Source: Gluconobacter aidae (GTDB lineage Bacteria; Pseudomonadota; Alphaproteobacteria; Acetobacterales; Acetobacteraceae). From it: a stretch of DNA of 64,000 nt. Of this stretch, positions 8,387-17,933 are shown piece by piece. Each line of letters starts with the position of its first letter. Within the stretch, counting starts at the first letter, position 1. The notes below the pieces were generated by a model that was not told the origin of the DNA, ran no database searches, and worked only from the letters and a program-made list of their open reading frames with translations. The position numbers were made by a program, and so were the translations under genes. The stretch is from NCBI RefSeq assembly GCF_009547075.1, contig NZ_WIPH01000004.1, positions 1 to 64,000 on the forward strand, in the 5' to 3' direction.

Positions 8387-9306
8387 TGCGGATCCTGTTC
8401 ATCACGTCCAACCGTCTGGGCGATGCGGTTATTTCCACGGGGGTGCTGGAGGCGTTGCAGAAGCGTTATCCGGCAGCGATGTTCACGGTGGTCTGTGGGC
8501 CTGTAGCGGCGGGGCTTTTCGAGGCCGATCCGCGTTGCGAGCGCATCATCACCATGGAAAAGCGCCGGCATGACCGGCACTGGATCGATCTGTGGCGCGC
8601 CTGCTGCCGGACGCGCTGGTTCATGGTCGTGGATCTGCGTGGCTCGCTGATCGGACTGATATTGCGAGCGCGACGGCGGATCATCGTGCGCGGCGGGCGG
8701 CGTCCGGGTCGGCGGGTTGAGCAGCTTGGAGAGGCCCTCGGATATCGCAGGACGCCCATGCCGCGTGTCTGGATTTCGGAAAAGCAGCGTGCGGAGGCTG
8801 TTGCGGCCTTGCCCGAAGGGCGGTGGCTGGCGCTGGGACCGACGGCGAACTGGGATGGCAAAATCTGGCCGCCCGAGCGGTTTGTGGAACTGGCGCAGGC
8901 ATTGAAGGCGGAAAATCTGCGTCCCGTCGTCTTCTATGGCCCCGGAGAGGGGGAGCGCGCGCGGGCGGAACCGGTGTTGAAGGCGCTGCCGGACGCTCTG
9001 GACCTTGGCGGAGACAAATCGCTGGGCGAGGTCGCCGCGCTGCTTCAGCGTTGCGCTCTGTTTGTGGGAAATGATTCCGGATTGATGCATCTGGCGGCCG
9101 CCGCGGGGACGCCGACGCTGGGTCTGTTCGGGCCGTCGCGGGCCTCGGAATATGCGCCGGCCGGGCGGCTTGCACGGTTCGTGGAGGCAGCGGGACCGGA
9201 GGGTCATGCGCCCATCGAAGGGTTGGGTGTCGCGGCTGTGCTGAAAGCCGTGAAGGAAATCCTGCGTGAAAAAGACATGTGTGTTCCGGACAGGCGTTCG
9301 GACTGA
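8383..9306 (+). CDS. Glycosyltransferase family 9 (heptosyltransferase-like)
   Basis: 307 residues. The N-terminal Rossmann half opens with ILFITSNRLGDAVISTGVLE, the standard GT9 start with the acceptor-site Asp, and FMVVDLRGS marks the central strand. The donor half has the family signature GNDSGLMHLAAAAGTPTLGLFGPS at about 228-250, which binds ADP-heptose in characterised members. It presumably adds a heptose-like sugar to the LPS core or a related glycan in the cytoplasm. It is coupled to dnaQ by a 4-base overlap and followed by a GT4 enzyme and an amidotransferase, suggesting a surface-glycan role for the trio. Confidence 0.88.
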   Translation: MMRILFITSNRLGDAVISTGVLEALQKRYPAAMFTVVCGPVAAGLFEADPRCERIITMEKRRHDRHWIDLWRACCRTRWFMVVDLRGSLIGLILRARRRIIVRGGRRPGRRVEQLGEALGYRRTPMPRVWISEKQRAEAVAALPEGRWLALGPTANWDGKIWPPERFVELAQALKAENLRPVVFYGPGEGERARAEPVLKALPDALDLGGDKSLGEVAALLQRCALFVGNDSGLMHLAAAAGTPTLGLFGPSRASEYAPAGRLARFVEAAGPEGHAPIEGLGVAAVLKAVKEILREKDMCVPDRRSD

Positions 9307-9342
9307 CTTGATGCCCTGTCGGTCATGGCCGATAGAAGAGAG

Positions 9343-10392
9343 ATGAAGTCTGCATCGTCCAATGGATACCGGGGTCGTGTGGCCCATGTGATGGCTGGGG
9401 CTCCCAGGGGCGGCGCGGAGCTGTTCTTCGAGCGTCTGACAATGGCCCAGACGCGGGACGGGCGACCCGTTCAGGCACTGATCCGTCAGGATGAAGGCCG
9501 GGTTGCACGGCTTGAGGAAGCGGGCGTCGAGACCCAGTCTTTCCGGTTCGGCGGGCTGCTGGATCTGCGGACCACACCGGGACTGCGGCGCAGTCTCAAA
9601 GCGTTCAGGCCGGATGTTGTCGTCGCGTGGATGAGCCGGGCGGCGCGGCTGGTGCCGTCAGGGCCGTGGCAGATCGCCGGGCGTCTGGGCGGGTATTACG
9701 ATCTGTCGAATTATCGCCGCTGCGACCATCTGATCGGCAATACGCGCGGTCTGGCGGAGTGGATGCGGGCGCAGGGCTGGGCGGCCGATCATGTGCATCA
9801 TCTGCCCAATTTCGCGACGGATTTTTCAACCCTGACGCCACAGCGGCCCGCGTTTCTGCCTCCGGACGTGCCGTTTGCCCTTGCTCTGGGGCGCCTGCAT
9901 GAAAACAAGGCCTTCGATGTGCTGATCCGGGCGATGAAGCATCTGCCGGGCGTGCATCTGGTGATTGCAGGCGAGGGGCTGGAGCGTTCCGCGCTTGAGG
10001 CGCTGGCGAAGGCGGAAAATGTTGCAGACCGGGTGCATCTTCCCGGCTGGATCGCGCAGAGCGGCCCCTGGCTCCGGGCATGCGATGTTCTGGTGTGTCC
10101 GTCGCGGATCGAGCCGCTGGGCAATGTCGTGATCGAGGCGCTGTCAGCCGGGGTGCCGGTTGTGGCGAGCAATATTCAGGGACCGCAGGAAATCCTCGAA
10201 GGGACGCAGGACGGTCTGCTGGCCGAGGTCGAGAATGAGCGCGATCTTGCCGCGCAGATCGGCAGCGTGCTGGATGATGCGTCTGTTGCGCAGACTCTTT
10301 CCGTAAACGGGCGGGCGCGGTTCGAGCGGGAGTTTGCCCAGGACGTTGTCATGGCGCGATGGTCGGCTTTTCTGGACGGAGTGCGGGCCTGA
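9343..10392 (+). CDS. Glycosyltransferase family 4
   Basis: About 349 residues. VAHVMAGAPRGGAELFFERL at the N terminus is the typical GT-B opening that follows the first beta strand. FALALGRLHENKAFDVLIRAM and LVIAGEG lead into the donor site, and EPLGNVVIEALSAGVPVVAS is the GT4 E-x7-E signature near the C terminus. It is a retaining, nucleotide-sugar-dependent transferase; the sugar and acceptor are unknown. ATG 9343 follows AGAAGAGAG; ATG 9325 upstream is also possible. The stop overlaps the next start as TGATG. Confidence 0.88.
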   Translation: MKSASSNGYRGRVAHVMAGAPRGGAELFFERLTMAQTRDGRPVQALIRQDEGRVARLEEAGVETQSFRFGGLLDLRTTPGLRRSLKAFRPDVVVAWMSRAARLVPSGPWQIAGRLGGYYDLSNYRRCDHLIGNTRGLAEWMRAQGWAADHVHHLPNFATDFSTLTPQRPAFLPPDVPFALALGRLHENKAFDVLIRAMKHLPGVHLVIAGEGLERSALEALAKAENVADRVHLPGWIAQSGPWLRACDVLVCPSRIEPLGNVVIEALSAGVPVVASNIQGPQEILEGTQDGLLAEVENERDLAAQIGSVLDDASVAQTLSVNGRARFEREFAQDVVMARWSAFLDGVRA

Positions 10393-12152
10393 TGTGTGGA
10401 ATTGCGGGTCTTTCCTGCCTGCCGGGGCATCATCCGGATCAGGACGCGCTGGAGCGCATGTCGCAGGCCATTTTCCACCGTGGGCCGGATGGGGAAGGGC
10501 GGCTGGATCTGGGTAGTGCGGCGTTGCGTCACCGTCGGCTGTCCATCGTTGATATCGCCGGGGGGGCGCAGCCGTTCAGGCTTGGCGCGGCAGCCCTGAT
10601 CGCGAACGGGGAAATCTACAACGATCCGGCCATTCGCGGGCGCTTTCCCAAAACCTGTTTTCAGACCCATAGCGACTGCGAACCGCCTTTGCATCTGTGG
10701 CTGCATGACGGTGCGGGATACACGCACGAATTGCGGGGTATGTACGCCATTGCGATCGTCGAGAACGAGCATGGACGGCATGAGATGGTGCTGTCGCGTG
10801 ATCCGTTCGGCATCAAGCCGCTCTATATCGCAGCGTATGAGGGCGGCATCGCGTTTGCGTCCGAGCCGCAGGCGTTGCTGGCGGGGGGCTTTGGCAAGCG
10901 CAGCGTTCGGGATAGTGCCCGCAATGAACTGATGCAGCTTCAGTTTACGACAGGGCAGGACATCATTTTTGCTGGCATCCGCCGACTTCTGCCCGGTGAG
11001 ACGCTCCGGATCGTTGACGGACGAATCGTGGAATCGCGTCGGCGGCATGTTCTGCATGAAGCGCGGGATACGGTTCCGGCCCGTCTGAGCGATGAGCAGG
11101 CGCTGGCACGATTGGATACGGCACTGCTCGACAGCGTGTCGGCGCATCTGCGGGCGGATGTGCCGCTCGGGCTGTTTCTGTCCGGCGGGATCGACAGTTC
11201 GGTCATTCTGGCGGCGGCGCATCGTCTGGGACTGCCGCATCCGCGCACCTGGACGGCGCGCTTTGATGCCGGAGCTGCGGACGAATCCGCTGATGCCGCG
11301 GCATTGGCGGCGTCTGTCGGGGCCGAGCATCATGTGCTGACCGTGACGGAAGACATGGTCTGGCGCGATCTGCCGGCCATCGTAGCGTGCATGGATGATC
11401 CCGCCGCCGATTATGCCGTCATCCCGACATGGTTCCTGGCGCGTGAGGCCCGGAAGGACGTTACCGTTATGCTTAGTGGTGAGGGCGGGGACGAACTTTT
11501 TGCCGGTTATGGTCGCTATCGGCGCGTGATGAAGCCCTGGTGGAAGGGCGGTCGTGCGCCATATCGGTCCGGGACGTTCGGCAAGCATTTTGCGGAGCAG
11601 GGGCGGCAGTGGCGGCGCGGGATTGCCATGACGGAACTGGCTCTCGGGGTTTCGGGGCTGGAAGGCGCTCAGGCGCTGGATATTGCGGAATGGCTGCCCA
11701 ACGATCTGCTGCTCAAGCTGGACCGGTGCCTGATGGCACATTCGGTCGAGGGACGTACGCCGCTGCTGGACCCGGTTGTGGCCAAAGCAATCTGGCCGCT
11801 TCCCGAACACTTCAAGGTGCGGGATGCTTACGGCAAATGGCTGCTGCGCTGCTGGCTTCAGGATGCGCTACCGCAGGCGCGTCCATTTGCGCCGAAACAG
11901 GGATTTACCGTACCGGTTGGGTCATGGATCGAGAAGCAGGCGCACCGTCTCGGGCCTCTGGTCGCGCGCCAGTCCTGCATCCGGGCCATGATGCCGGGAC
12001 CGGATGTCGAGCGTCTTTTTGCCCGGGCCAGCCAGCGCGGCATGGCGCGGCAGGCATGGACGCTCCTGTTTTTCGCGCTGTGGCACCGTCATCATATCGA
12101 AGGGGTTCCCGTGGACGGGGATACGTTCGAAACTCTCTCGCGCGCTTCATGA
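10392..12152 (+). CDS. asnB: Asparagine synthase (glutamine-hydrolysing) family amidotransferase
   Basis: 586 residues, class II glutamine amidotransferase fused to a PP-loop synthase. The start was set at 10392 because processing must expose the Cys of MCGIAG as the N-terminal nucleophile. HRGPDGEG and RLSIVD follow, and the ATP-binding SGGIDSS lies at 264-270. EGGDELFAGYGRY marks the synthetase site. It may make asparagine. Co-transcription with GT9 and GT4 genes raises the alternative, common for this family, that it amidates a sugar acid or other group of a surface polymer. It starts in the GT4 stop codon (TGATG). Confidence 0.9.
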   Translation: MCGIAGLSCLPGHHPDQDALERMSQAIFHRGPDGEGRLDLGSAALRHRRLSIVDIAGGAQPFRLGAAALIANGEIYNDPAIRGRFPKTCFQTHSDCEPPLHLWLHDGAGYTHELRGMYAIAIVENEHGRHEMVLSRDPFGIKPLYIAAYEGGIAFASEPQALLAGGFGKRSVRDSARNELMQLQFTTGQDIIFAGIRRLLPGETLRIVDGRIVESRRRHVLHEARDTVPARLSDEQALARLDTALLDSVSAHLRADVPLGLFLSGGIDSSVILAAAHRLGLPHPRTWTARFDAGAADESADAAALAASVGAEHHVLTVTEDMVWRDLPAIVACMDDPAADYAVIPTWFLAREARKDVTVMLSGEGGDELFAGYGRYRRVMKPWWKGGRAPYRSGTFGKHFAEQGRQWRRGIAMTELALGVSGLEGAQALDIAEWLPNDLLLKLDRCLMAHSVEGRTPLLDPVVAKAIWPLPEHFKVRDAYGKWLLRCWLQDALPQARPFAPKQGFTVPVGSWIEKQAHRLGPLVARQSCIRAMMPGPDVERLFARASQRGMARQAWTLLFFALWHRHHIEGVPVDGDTFETLSRAS

Positions 12153-12180
12153 GTGTCTTACTGATTTGCAAGGACGGAAC

Positions 12181-13500
12181 ATGCATTACGATCTGATTAT
12201 CCGCGGCGGGCGCTGCGTTTTTCCATGGGGCGAGGCCGAAGCGGATATCGGCGTGCGCAACGGGAAAGTGGCGTCGCTGTCCGTGGGATCGGCGGACGAG
12301 GCGGATCGGGTGATCGATGCACGCGGCCTGCATGTCCTGCCCGGGCTGATTGACGCGCATGTCCATCTGCGCGATCCGGGCAAGCCCGAGGTCGAGACGC
12401 TGGAGACCGGGACGCGGGCTGCGGCGCTGGGCGGTATTGCGACGGTTTTCGACATGCCCAACACGTCCCCGAGTGTGACGGACGTGACGATGATCGACTG
12501 GAAGCGCGATCATATCCGCAAGACGGCGCATGTGGATGTGGGTATCTATGTCGGCGCGACTCGTGAGAATACGCCAGATCTGGCGATGCTGGAGCAGCAG
12601 CCGGGTGTGTGTGCGGTGAAGGTGTTTGCGGGATCGTCCACGGGCAATCTGATGATCGAGGACGATGCCGGGCTGGAAGCGGTCATGCGCTCGGGGCATC
12701 GCCGCGTGGCCTATCATTCGGAGGACGAATATCGCCTTCAGGCCCGCAAGGCAATGTTCCATGAAGGCCAGCCTTACGAGACGCACAGTGTGTGGCGGGA
12801 CGTGGAATGTGCGTTCCTCGGCACACGCCGTATCATGGTGCTGGCTCGCAAGACCAACCGCCCCGCGCATATCCTGCATGTCTCGACCGCTGAGGAACTG
12901 GAGTATTTGGCGGATTACCGCGATATTTCCACGGTCGAGGTTCTGGTGAACCATCTGACGCAGGTGGCGCCGGAATGTTACGAGAAGCTCGGTGGTCTGG
13001 CCGTTATGAACCCGCCGCTGCGGGACCGGGCGCACTGGGAAGCAAGCTGGCGGGCCGTGCGGGATGGCCGGGTGGACGTGGTTTCGTCCGATCATGCGCC
13101 GCATCCTTTGGAAGCCAAGCGGCTTCCCTGGCCGAAATGCCCGGCGGGTCTGACGGGGACGCAGACGATTGTGCCGGTCATGCTCGATCATGTGAATGCG
13201 GGACTTCTGTCGCTGTCGCGTCTGGTGGATCTGATGGCGGCAGGGCCGGCACGGGTTTACGGATTGCAGACGAAGGGACGTATGGTCGTTGGATTCGATG
13301 CCGATTTCACGCTTGTGGACATGAAGGCCGAGCGCGAGATCACGAATGACTGGATCGTCACGCCGGCTGGCTGGACGCCGTTTGACGGAACGCGCGTGAC
13401 GGGCTGGCCCATGGTGACGATCGTTCGTGGAACGGTCGTGATGCGGGACAATGAGGTCTTCGGTGGTCCGACTGGCCAGCCTGCCAAATTTGCGCCTTGA
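12181..13500 (+). CDS. pyrC: Dihydroorotase (class I type)
   Basis: 439 residues. An amidohydrolase-fold enzyme cyclising carbamoyl-aspartate in pyrimidine synthesis. Metal ligands visible: HVHLRDPG (about 60-67), the Lys of AVKVFAGSSTG that is carbamylated in active members, HSEDE, ILHVST and SSDHAPH. Since these residues are kept it should be catalytic, unlike the inactive PyrC' subunits. No aspartate transcarbamoylase gene adjoins it, so partnership cannot be judged here; pyrE lies at 44.9 kb. ATG 12181 has AAGGACGGA just upstream. It is the last gene of the run that begins at 5489. Confidence 0.92.
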   Translation: MHYDLIIRGGRCVFPWGEAEADIGVRNGKVASLSVGSADEADRVIDARGLHVLPGLIDAHVHLRDPGKPEVETLETGTRAAALGGIATVFDMPNTSPSVTDVTMIDWKRDHIRKTAHVDVGIYVGATRENTPDLAMLEQQPGVCAVKVFAGSSTGNLMIEDDAGLEAVMRSGHRRVAYHSEDEYRLQARKAMFHEGQPYETHSVWRDVECAFLGTRRIMVLARKTNRPAHILHVSTAEELEYLADYRDISTVEVLVNHLTQVAPECYEKLGGLAVMNPPLRDRAHWEASWRAVRDGRVDVVSSDHAPHPLEAKRLPWPKCPAGLTGTQTIVPVMLDHVNAGLLSLSRLVDLMAAGPARVYGLQTKGRMVVGFDADFTLVDMKAEREITNDWIVTPAGWTPFDGTRVTGWPMVTIVRGTVVMRDNEVFGGPTGQPAKFAP

Positions 13501-13545
13501 TCTAGGCGTAGGGCGCGCAACGCTTCGAACAGGAAAGGGAGCTGT

Positions 13546-13941
13546 ATGAGACGTTGCGTTGTCGCCCTTCGTAAGGCGGCGCTGTTTGGTCTGGTGTTTG
13601 CAGGGACCGCCAGTGCCGGGTCGGCCAGTGCGGCCGAGGCTGCATGGACTGCTTCAAAATGCGGCGCCGAGCCGCAGGCGCCTGCGGTGAAGGCCGCGAC
13701 GGTCGCGCAGTATAACGAAAGCGTGGATCGCGTGACGGCTTATGAAAAAGCGGCCCGGGTTTACAATGCGTGTGTCGCGGCGCAGGCCAACCGGGAAGAG
13801 ACGGCCATCAGCCAGGAAGCAAGCGCGCGAATTTCCCATGTCCATGCGGGCAGCGCGGCTGTTCAGTCCCATATTGCGGCGTCCTTCCAGACGCTGTCCG
13901 CCAATCTGGCCGCTGCCAGCCGCAAACTGGGCCATCACTGA
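13546..13941 (+). CDS. Small secreted protein of unknown function
   Basis: 131 residues with a strong ribosome site (GGAAAGGGAG) before ATG 13546. Residues 1-29 form a Sec signal peptide with an ASA-type cleavage end. The mature protein is Ala-rich and largely helical, with an N-terminal CGAEP segment and a second Cys in VYNACVAAQ that could pair. I recognise no family. The N-x-S/V-x repeated pattern (ESVDRVTAYEKAARVYN) suggests a helical hairpin of the kind seen in small periplasmic proteins. It is convergent with the next gene, 25 bases away. Confidence 0.7.
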   Translation: MRRCVVALRKAALFGLVFAGTASAGSASAAEAAWTASKCGAEPQAPAVKAATVAQYNESVDRVTAYEKAARVYNACVAAQANREETAISQEASARISHVHAGSAAVQSHIAASFQTLSANLAAASRKLGHH

Positions 13942-13966
13942 CGCTCTGCAAAGCGCGCCGCGATTC

Positions 13967-14269
13967 TTATTGTCTCATGCGTTCCTGATTCTGGGCCGGA
14001 GTCAGGGATGTGGGGCCGCCATAGGTCTGGCGGGCGACATTGGGCATCAGATCGGGGCGCGCCCAGCAGGTCGTGCCCTCGAAGCTCGTGGTGCAGTAGG
14101 GCTGCGGCGGAGGCGGCCCGACCGGCCGGGCACAGAAACTTTCGTCATCGTATAGATAGGCCGTGTTGCAGTCCTTCCCCGTGACGGCGGACGCGATGCG
14201 ATCCGGCGCGCAGCCTTCAAGCGCGCAGAACACCAGGGGAAGCAGCAGGAGCGGGACGGGCTTTTTCAT
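13967..14269 (-). CDS. Probable small lipoprotein of unknown function
   Basis: 100 residues starting MKKPVPLLLLPLVFCALEGC, a lipoprotein-like signal whose lipobox (LEGC) has an unusual Glu at -2. The mature part has several paired Cys residues (DCNTAY, SFCARP, PYCTTS, TTCWARP) that could form two disulfides, and a Pro-rich GPPPPQPY loop. It ends in a Gln-rich tail. It is not similar to anything I can name. The frame extends upstream to 14518 but the signal defines ATG 14269. Divergent from the YfgM-like gene, with 187 bases between them that hold no evident RNA gene. Confidence 0.65.
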   Translation of the reverse strand: MKKPVPLLLLPLVFCALEGCAPDRIASAVTGKDCNTAYLYDDESFCARPVGPPPPQPYCTTSFEGTTCWARPDLMPNVARQTYGGPTSLTPAQNQERMRQ

Positions 14270-14456
14270 GACCGTCAGGATGCTTCCGGTGCGGTTAAGG
14301 AAGTCTGAATGTCGGCTGGATTTTCTATCGTGATACCGTTTTTCATAGTCATGGACTGCTTCAGCCAGCCTTCGGATGTGTGAAGCGTTTGCCGCGACGG
14401 TGCGGCACCTGTATGGTCGCGCAAACAGTTTGAAGACCGATCCAGCAGGGGACCAG

Positions 14457-15137
14457 GTGGCAGACGATTTCATCACGCAGGTGAACGAAGGAATGCAGGC
14501 GCAGCGGTTGCGGGCCATGGCACGGCGTATTGGCGCCGTGGTGGGCGCCGTGGCCGTTTTTGGAGCTATCGGTGGGGGCGTGTGGGGCTGGAACAGTCAC
14601 GCGCGCCATGCGGCACAGCAGGCGGCATCGGCACGGTATTTTACCGCCATGACGGCCCTGTCCGACCCCAAGCATGACGCCGCGGCCACTCAGAAAGCCA
14701 CCGCGACCTTCCAGGATCTGGCGGAGCATGGTCCGGTGGGCGTGCGCTCCTATGCCGCGCTGCGTCTGGCGGATCTGCAGAGCCAGGCCCATCAGACGGA
14801 CGCTGCGCTGAAGACGTGGCAGGGCGTGGCGGATGATAACGCTGCCGATCCGGCCCTGCGGGACATGGCGCGCTACATGAGCCTGAACGCCCGGACCGCG
14901 ACGGCCGATCCGAAGACACTCCGCCCGGGCTATGAAGCCCTGGCGCAGGGCGGTGGTGCCTGGGCTCCTCTGGCTCAGGAAGGTCTTGCCGCGCTTGACC
15001 TGCGCCCCGGTGCGACGGCGGACCAGCAGAAGGAAGCCCGGCGCATCCTGACGCAGATCGTTGGCAGTGAAAACGCGACCGAAGGGGTGCGTGCGCGTGC
15101 GCAGGCCCTACTCGAGACATTTGGAGACGCCGGTTGA
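14457..15137 (+). CDS. YfgM-like TPR membrane protein
   Basis: 226 residues from GTG 14457, which has AGGGGA five bases upstream; an ATG at 14376 is in frame but gives a non-conserved head. A short cytoplasmic N terminus (ADDFITQVNEGM) is followed by one membrane segment (about 25-44) and an Ala-rich, TPR-like periplasmic domain with helices around ARYFTAMTAL, AALRLADLQ and YEALAQGG. This is the architecture of the YfgM/TPR_21 family. In Escherichia coli YfgM sits beside bamB and der (yfgL, engA), exactly as here, and works with the periplasmic chaperone network at the Sec translocon. Confidence 0.85.
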   Translation: MADDFITQVNEGMQAQRLRAMARRIGAVVGAVAVFGAIGGGVWGWNSHARHAAQQAASARYFTAMTALSDPKHDAAATQKATATFQDLAEHGPVGVRSYAALRLADLQSQAHQTDAALKTWQGVADDNAADPALRDMARYMSLNARTATADPKTLRPGYEALAQGGGAWAPLAQEGLAALDLRPGATADQQKEARRILTQIVGSENATEGVRARAQALLETFGDAG

Positions 15138-16549
15138 TGCGCCGTCCTGTTCTTTCCCGCTCTTCCCTTTTCGTGAACCGCTCCATGGGTCGCCGTGGTC
15201 TTCTGCGGACGGCCTGTTCGGGGAGTGCCCTGGCCGTTCTGGGCGGGTGCAGCCTGTTCGAAGACGACAAGAAGCCGCCTCTGGCCGGACATCGCGTGGA
15301 TGTCCTGTCCACAGGCGCCGGGCTGACGGTCGATCATGACGATCATACGCCGATCAGCCTCGGTCCGGTCCAGCCGGTTCGGGAGTGGTTGCAGGAGGGA
15401 GGGCGTCCGTCCCATGTATCGGTGAATGCAGCGTGGAAGGGGCCTGATCTGGCGTGGAGCCATTCGGTCGGCGCGCCGACTGATCCGTCCAGTTTTCTGT
15501 CGATGATCGCCATCATGCCGACCAACCGGGGCGCCATCCAGTCGCCGCCGGTGATCGGTAACGGTCATATCTTCACGACGGATGCGCAGGGCGTGGTGAA
15601 GGCCTGGACCTGGCCGGAGCGTCGTCACGTCTGGACGCGTCAGCCTGCCACGGCCAGAAGCCGATCGACCAATATCGGCGGCGGCCTCGCCCTCGATGGG
15701 GACACGCTCTATATCGTGGACGGCGTGGCTCAGGCCCTGGCTGTTGAGGCCCTGACCGGCAAGGTGAAATGGCGCGTCAACACCGGGACGCCGGGCCGTT
15801 CCGCACCGACGATCGCGGAAGGTCTGATGGTTTTCGGAACGATCGACGAGCGTCTGATCGCGCTGAACGCCAAGACCGGTCATCAGATCTGGACGTATCA
15901 GGCCACGGCAGCCGATACGGTCATCTTCGGTCAGTCCGCTCCTGCTTTCGTGGACGGCGTCATTCTCGCGGGCTTTGGCAGCGGCGATCTGGTGGCACTG
16001 CGAGCGGCGTCGGGCGAGATGGTCTGGAGTGACAGTCTCGGCGGTTCCAACGGCATGGGCGCCATGCTCGATTTCTCCTGTATTCGCGGCGCGCCGGTCA
16101 TCATGGATGGGACGGCCTATGCCGTGTCCATGTCCCGCGTGCTGGTCGCGATCGACATGCGGTCAGGCCGGCGTCTGTGGGAACGTGAGGTCAGCGGGCA
16201 GAGTCCTATAGCGCTCTGTGGCGACTGGATGTATGTCCTGTCCACAGATCAGCAGATCGCCTGTCTGGATCGTCTGTCCGGGCATGTGCGCTGGATCACG
16301 CAGTTGCGTCGCTTCATCCGCGTTGACGTGGAAAAGGACGCGATTGCCTGGGTGGGCCCGCTTCTTGTGAACGGCAAGCTGATCTGCTTCTCCACCTTTC
16401 CGAAAGAAGGCATGGCGGTCCTGAATGCCGTGACCGGGAAACTTGAACTGACCCGTAAGACCCCTGCCCCGTGCCAGGTTCAGCCGATCGTCTGTGACGG
16501 TCAGGTTCTGACCCTGTCCCAGGACGCCGTTCTGCGGGCCTATGGCTGA
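15137..16549 (+). CDS. bamB: Outer-membrane assembly lipoprotein BamB-like
   Basis: 470 residues. A signal with lipobox LGGC (about 35-38 from ATG 15137) is followed by a PQQ-type eight-bladed beta-propeller. Repeated blade motifs of the form ALxAxTGKxxW are visible: ALAVEALTGKVKW, LIALNAKTGHQIW, LVALRAASGEMVW, LVAIDMRSGRRLW and IACLDRLSGHVRW. BamB helps BamA fold beta-barrel proteins. The start overlaps the upstream stop (TTGATG); an internal ATG 15185 would give a shorter signal (GRRGLLRTAC) that also fits. It overlaps der by 8 bases. Confidence 0.9.
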   Translation: MRRPVLSRSSLFVNRSMGRRGLLRTACSGSALAVLGGCSLFEDDKKPPLAGHRVDVLSTGAGLTVDHDDHTPISLGPVQPVREWLQEGGRPSHVSVNAAWKGPDLAWSHSVGAPTDPSSFLSMIAIMPTNRGAIQSPPVIGNGHIFTTDAQGVVKAWTWPERRHVWTRQPATARSRSTNIGGGLALDGDTLYIVDGVAQALAVEALTGKVKWRVNTGTPGRSAPTIAEGLMVFGTIDERLIALNAKTGHQIWTYQATAADTVIFGQSAPAFVDGVILAGFGSGDLVALRAASGEMVWSDSLGGSNGMGAMLDFSCIRGAPVIMDGTAYAVSMSRVLVAIDMRSGRRLWEREVSGQSPIALCGDWMYVLSTDQQIACLDRLSGHVRWITQLRRFIRVDVEKDAIAWVGPLLVNGKLICFSTFPKEGMAVLNAVTGKLELTRKTPAPCQVQPIVCDGQVLTLSQDAVLRAYG

Positions 16550-17933
16550 ACGAATGACCTCTGAGAACCTGCCCGTTGTTGTTATTGCCGGGCGCCCGAA
16601 TGTCGGGAAATCCACACTGTTCAACCGGCTCGTCGGCCGCCGTCAGGCGATCGTTTCCGACATGCCGGGCGTTACGCGCGACCGCAAGGAGGGGGAGGCC
16701 CTTCTGCGTGGTCGTCGGGTCCGGCTGATTGATACCGCCGGTCTTGAAGAGGCGGCGCCGGATACGTTGTATGGACGGATGCGGGCGTCCTCCGAATCCG
16801 CTGTCGCAATGGCGGATCTGGTGCTGTTCTGCATTGATGCACGTTCTGGAATCACGCCCGCGGATGCGCATTTCGCGAGCTGGCTGCGCCGTCAGAACCG
16901 GCCGGTTCTGCTGATTGCCAACAAGGCCGAGGGGCAGGCTGGCACGAATGCGGCTCTCGAAGCCTATTCACTGGGGTTGGGAACGCCGCTGGCGCTGTCC
17001 GCCGAGCACGGCGAGGGCATTGCCGATCTCATGGGGGAGATTGCCGAGCGTCTGCCGCCAGCGGAAAAATCCCGTCGTCGTGAGGCTCCGAAGGCCGAAG
17101 GCGAGGACGACGAGCGCCCGGCTGGACCGCTGCGTCTGGCCATTATCGGTCGTCCGAATGCGGGTAAGTCCACGCTGCTGAACTGCCTGCTGGGCGAAGA
17201 GCGGATGATTACGGGGCCTGAAGCGGGTCTGACGCGCGATTCCATCACTGTCGAACTGCATGACGAGCATGGCCCCATCCAGCTTGTCGATACGGCGGGG
17301 ATGCGCAAGCGCGCGCGCGTTGAGCAGCATCTCGAAAAAATGTCCGTCTCGGCTTCCATCGAAGCGCTGAAAATGGCGGAAGTGGTCGTTCTGGTGATTG
17401 ATGCGACGCTTGGCGTGCATGAGCAGGATCTCCAGATCGGCCGCCTGATCGAGCGTGAGGGTCGGGCCTGTGTCATCGCGCTGAACAAATGGGACGCGGT
17501 CGAGGACCGGAACGCGACCAGGAAGGCGATTCTGGACCGTCTGGAAATCTCGCTGGCCCAGGTGCGTGGCATTCCGGTCGTGACGTTCTCCGCGCTGACG
17601 GGAGCGGGCGTGCATCGTCTCCTTCCGGCCGTTCGGGAGGTTTACGAGATCTGGAACTCGCGTGTCTCCACGGGTGAACTGAACCGCTGGTTCGAGGATG
17701 CGCTCGAGCGTCATCAGCCGCCGCTTGTGGACGGACGTCGCCTCAAGCTGCGTTACATGACGCAGGTGAAGGCGCGTCCGCCGACATTCCTGCTGTTTGG
17801 CACGCGGGCGGAGCAGCTTCCGGATTCCTACAAGCGCTATCTGGTTAACGGACTGCGTGAAACGTTCCACATGCCGGGTGTGCCGGTGCGTTTGCAGTTA
17901 CGTGGAACGAAAAATCCTTACGCGGAAAAGTGA
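16542..17933 (+). CDS. der: Ribosome-associated GTPase Der (EngA)
   Basis: 463 residues with the two tandem G domains unique to Der. P-loops GRPNVGKST (17-25) and GRPNAGKST (203-211) are followed by DTAGL/DTAGM G3 motifs and NKAE/NKWD G4 motifs. An acidic linker (GEDDE) separates the domains, and a KH-like C-terminal domain runs from about 380 and ends in TKNPYAEK. It acts in assembly of the 50S ribosomal subunit. It follows YfgM-like and BamB in the same order as in many proteobacteria. Confidence 0.97.
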   Translation: MAERMTSENLPVVVIAGRPNVGKSTLFNRLVGRRQAIVSDMPGVTRDRKEGEALLRGRRVRLIDTAGLEEAAPDTLYGRMRASSESAVAMADLVLFCIDARSGITPADAHFASWLRRQNRPVLLIANKAEGQAGTNAALEAYSLGLGTPLALSAEHGEGIADLMGEIAERLPPAEKSRRREAPKAEGEDDERPAGPLRLAIIGRPNAGKSTLLNCLLGEERMITGPEAGLTRDSITVELHDEHGPIQLVDTAGMRKRARVEQHLEKMSVSASIEALKMAEVVVLVIDATLGVHEQDLQIGRLIEREGRACVIALNKWDAVEDRNATRKAILDRLEISLAQVRGIPVVTFSALTGAGVHRLLPAVREVYEIWNSRVSTGELNRWFEDALERHQPPLVDGRRLKLRYMTQVKARPPTFLLFGTRAEQLPDSYKRYLVNGLRETFHMPGVPVRLQLRGTKNPYAEK

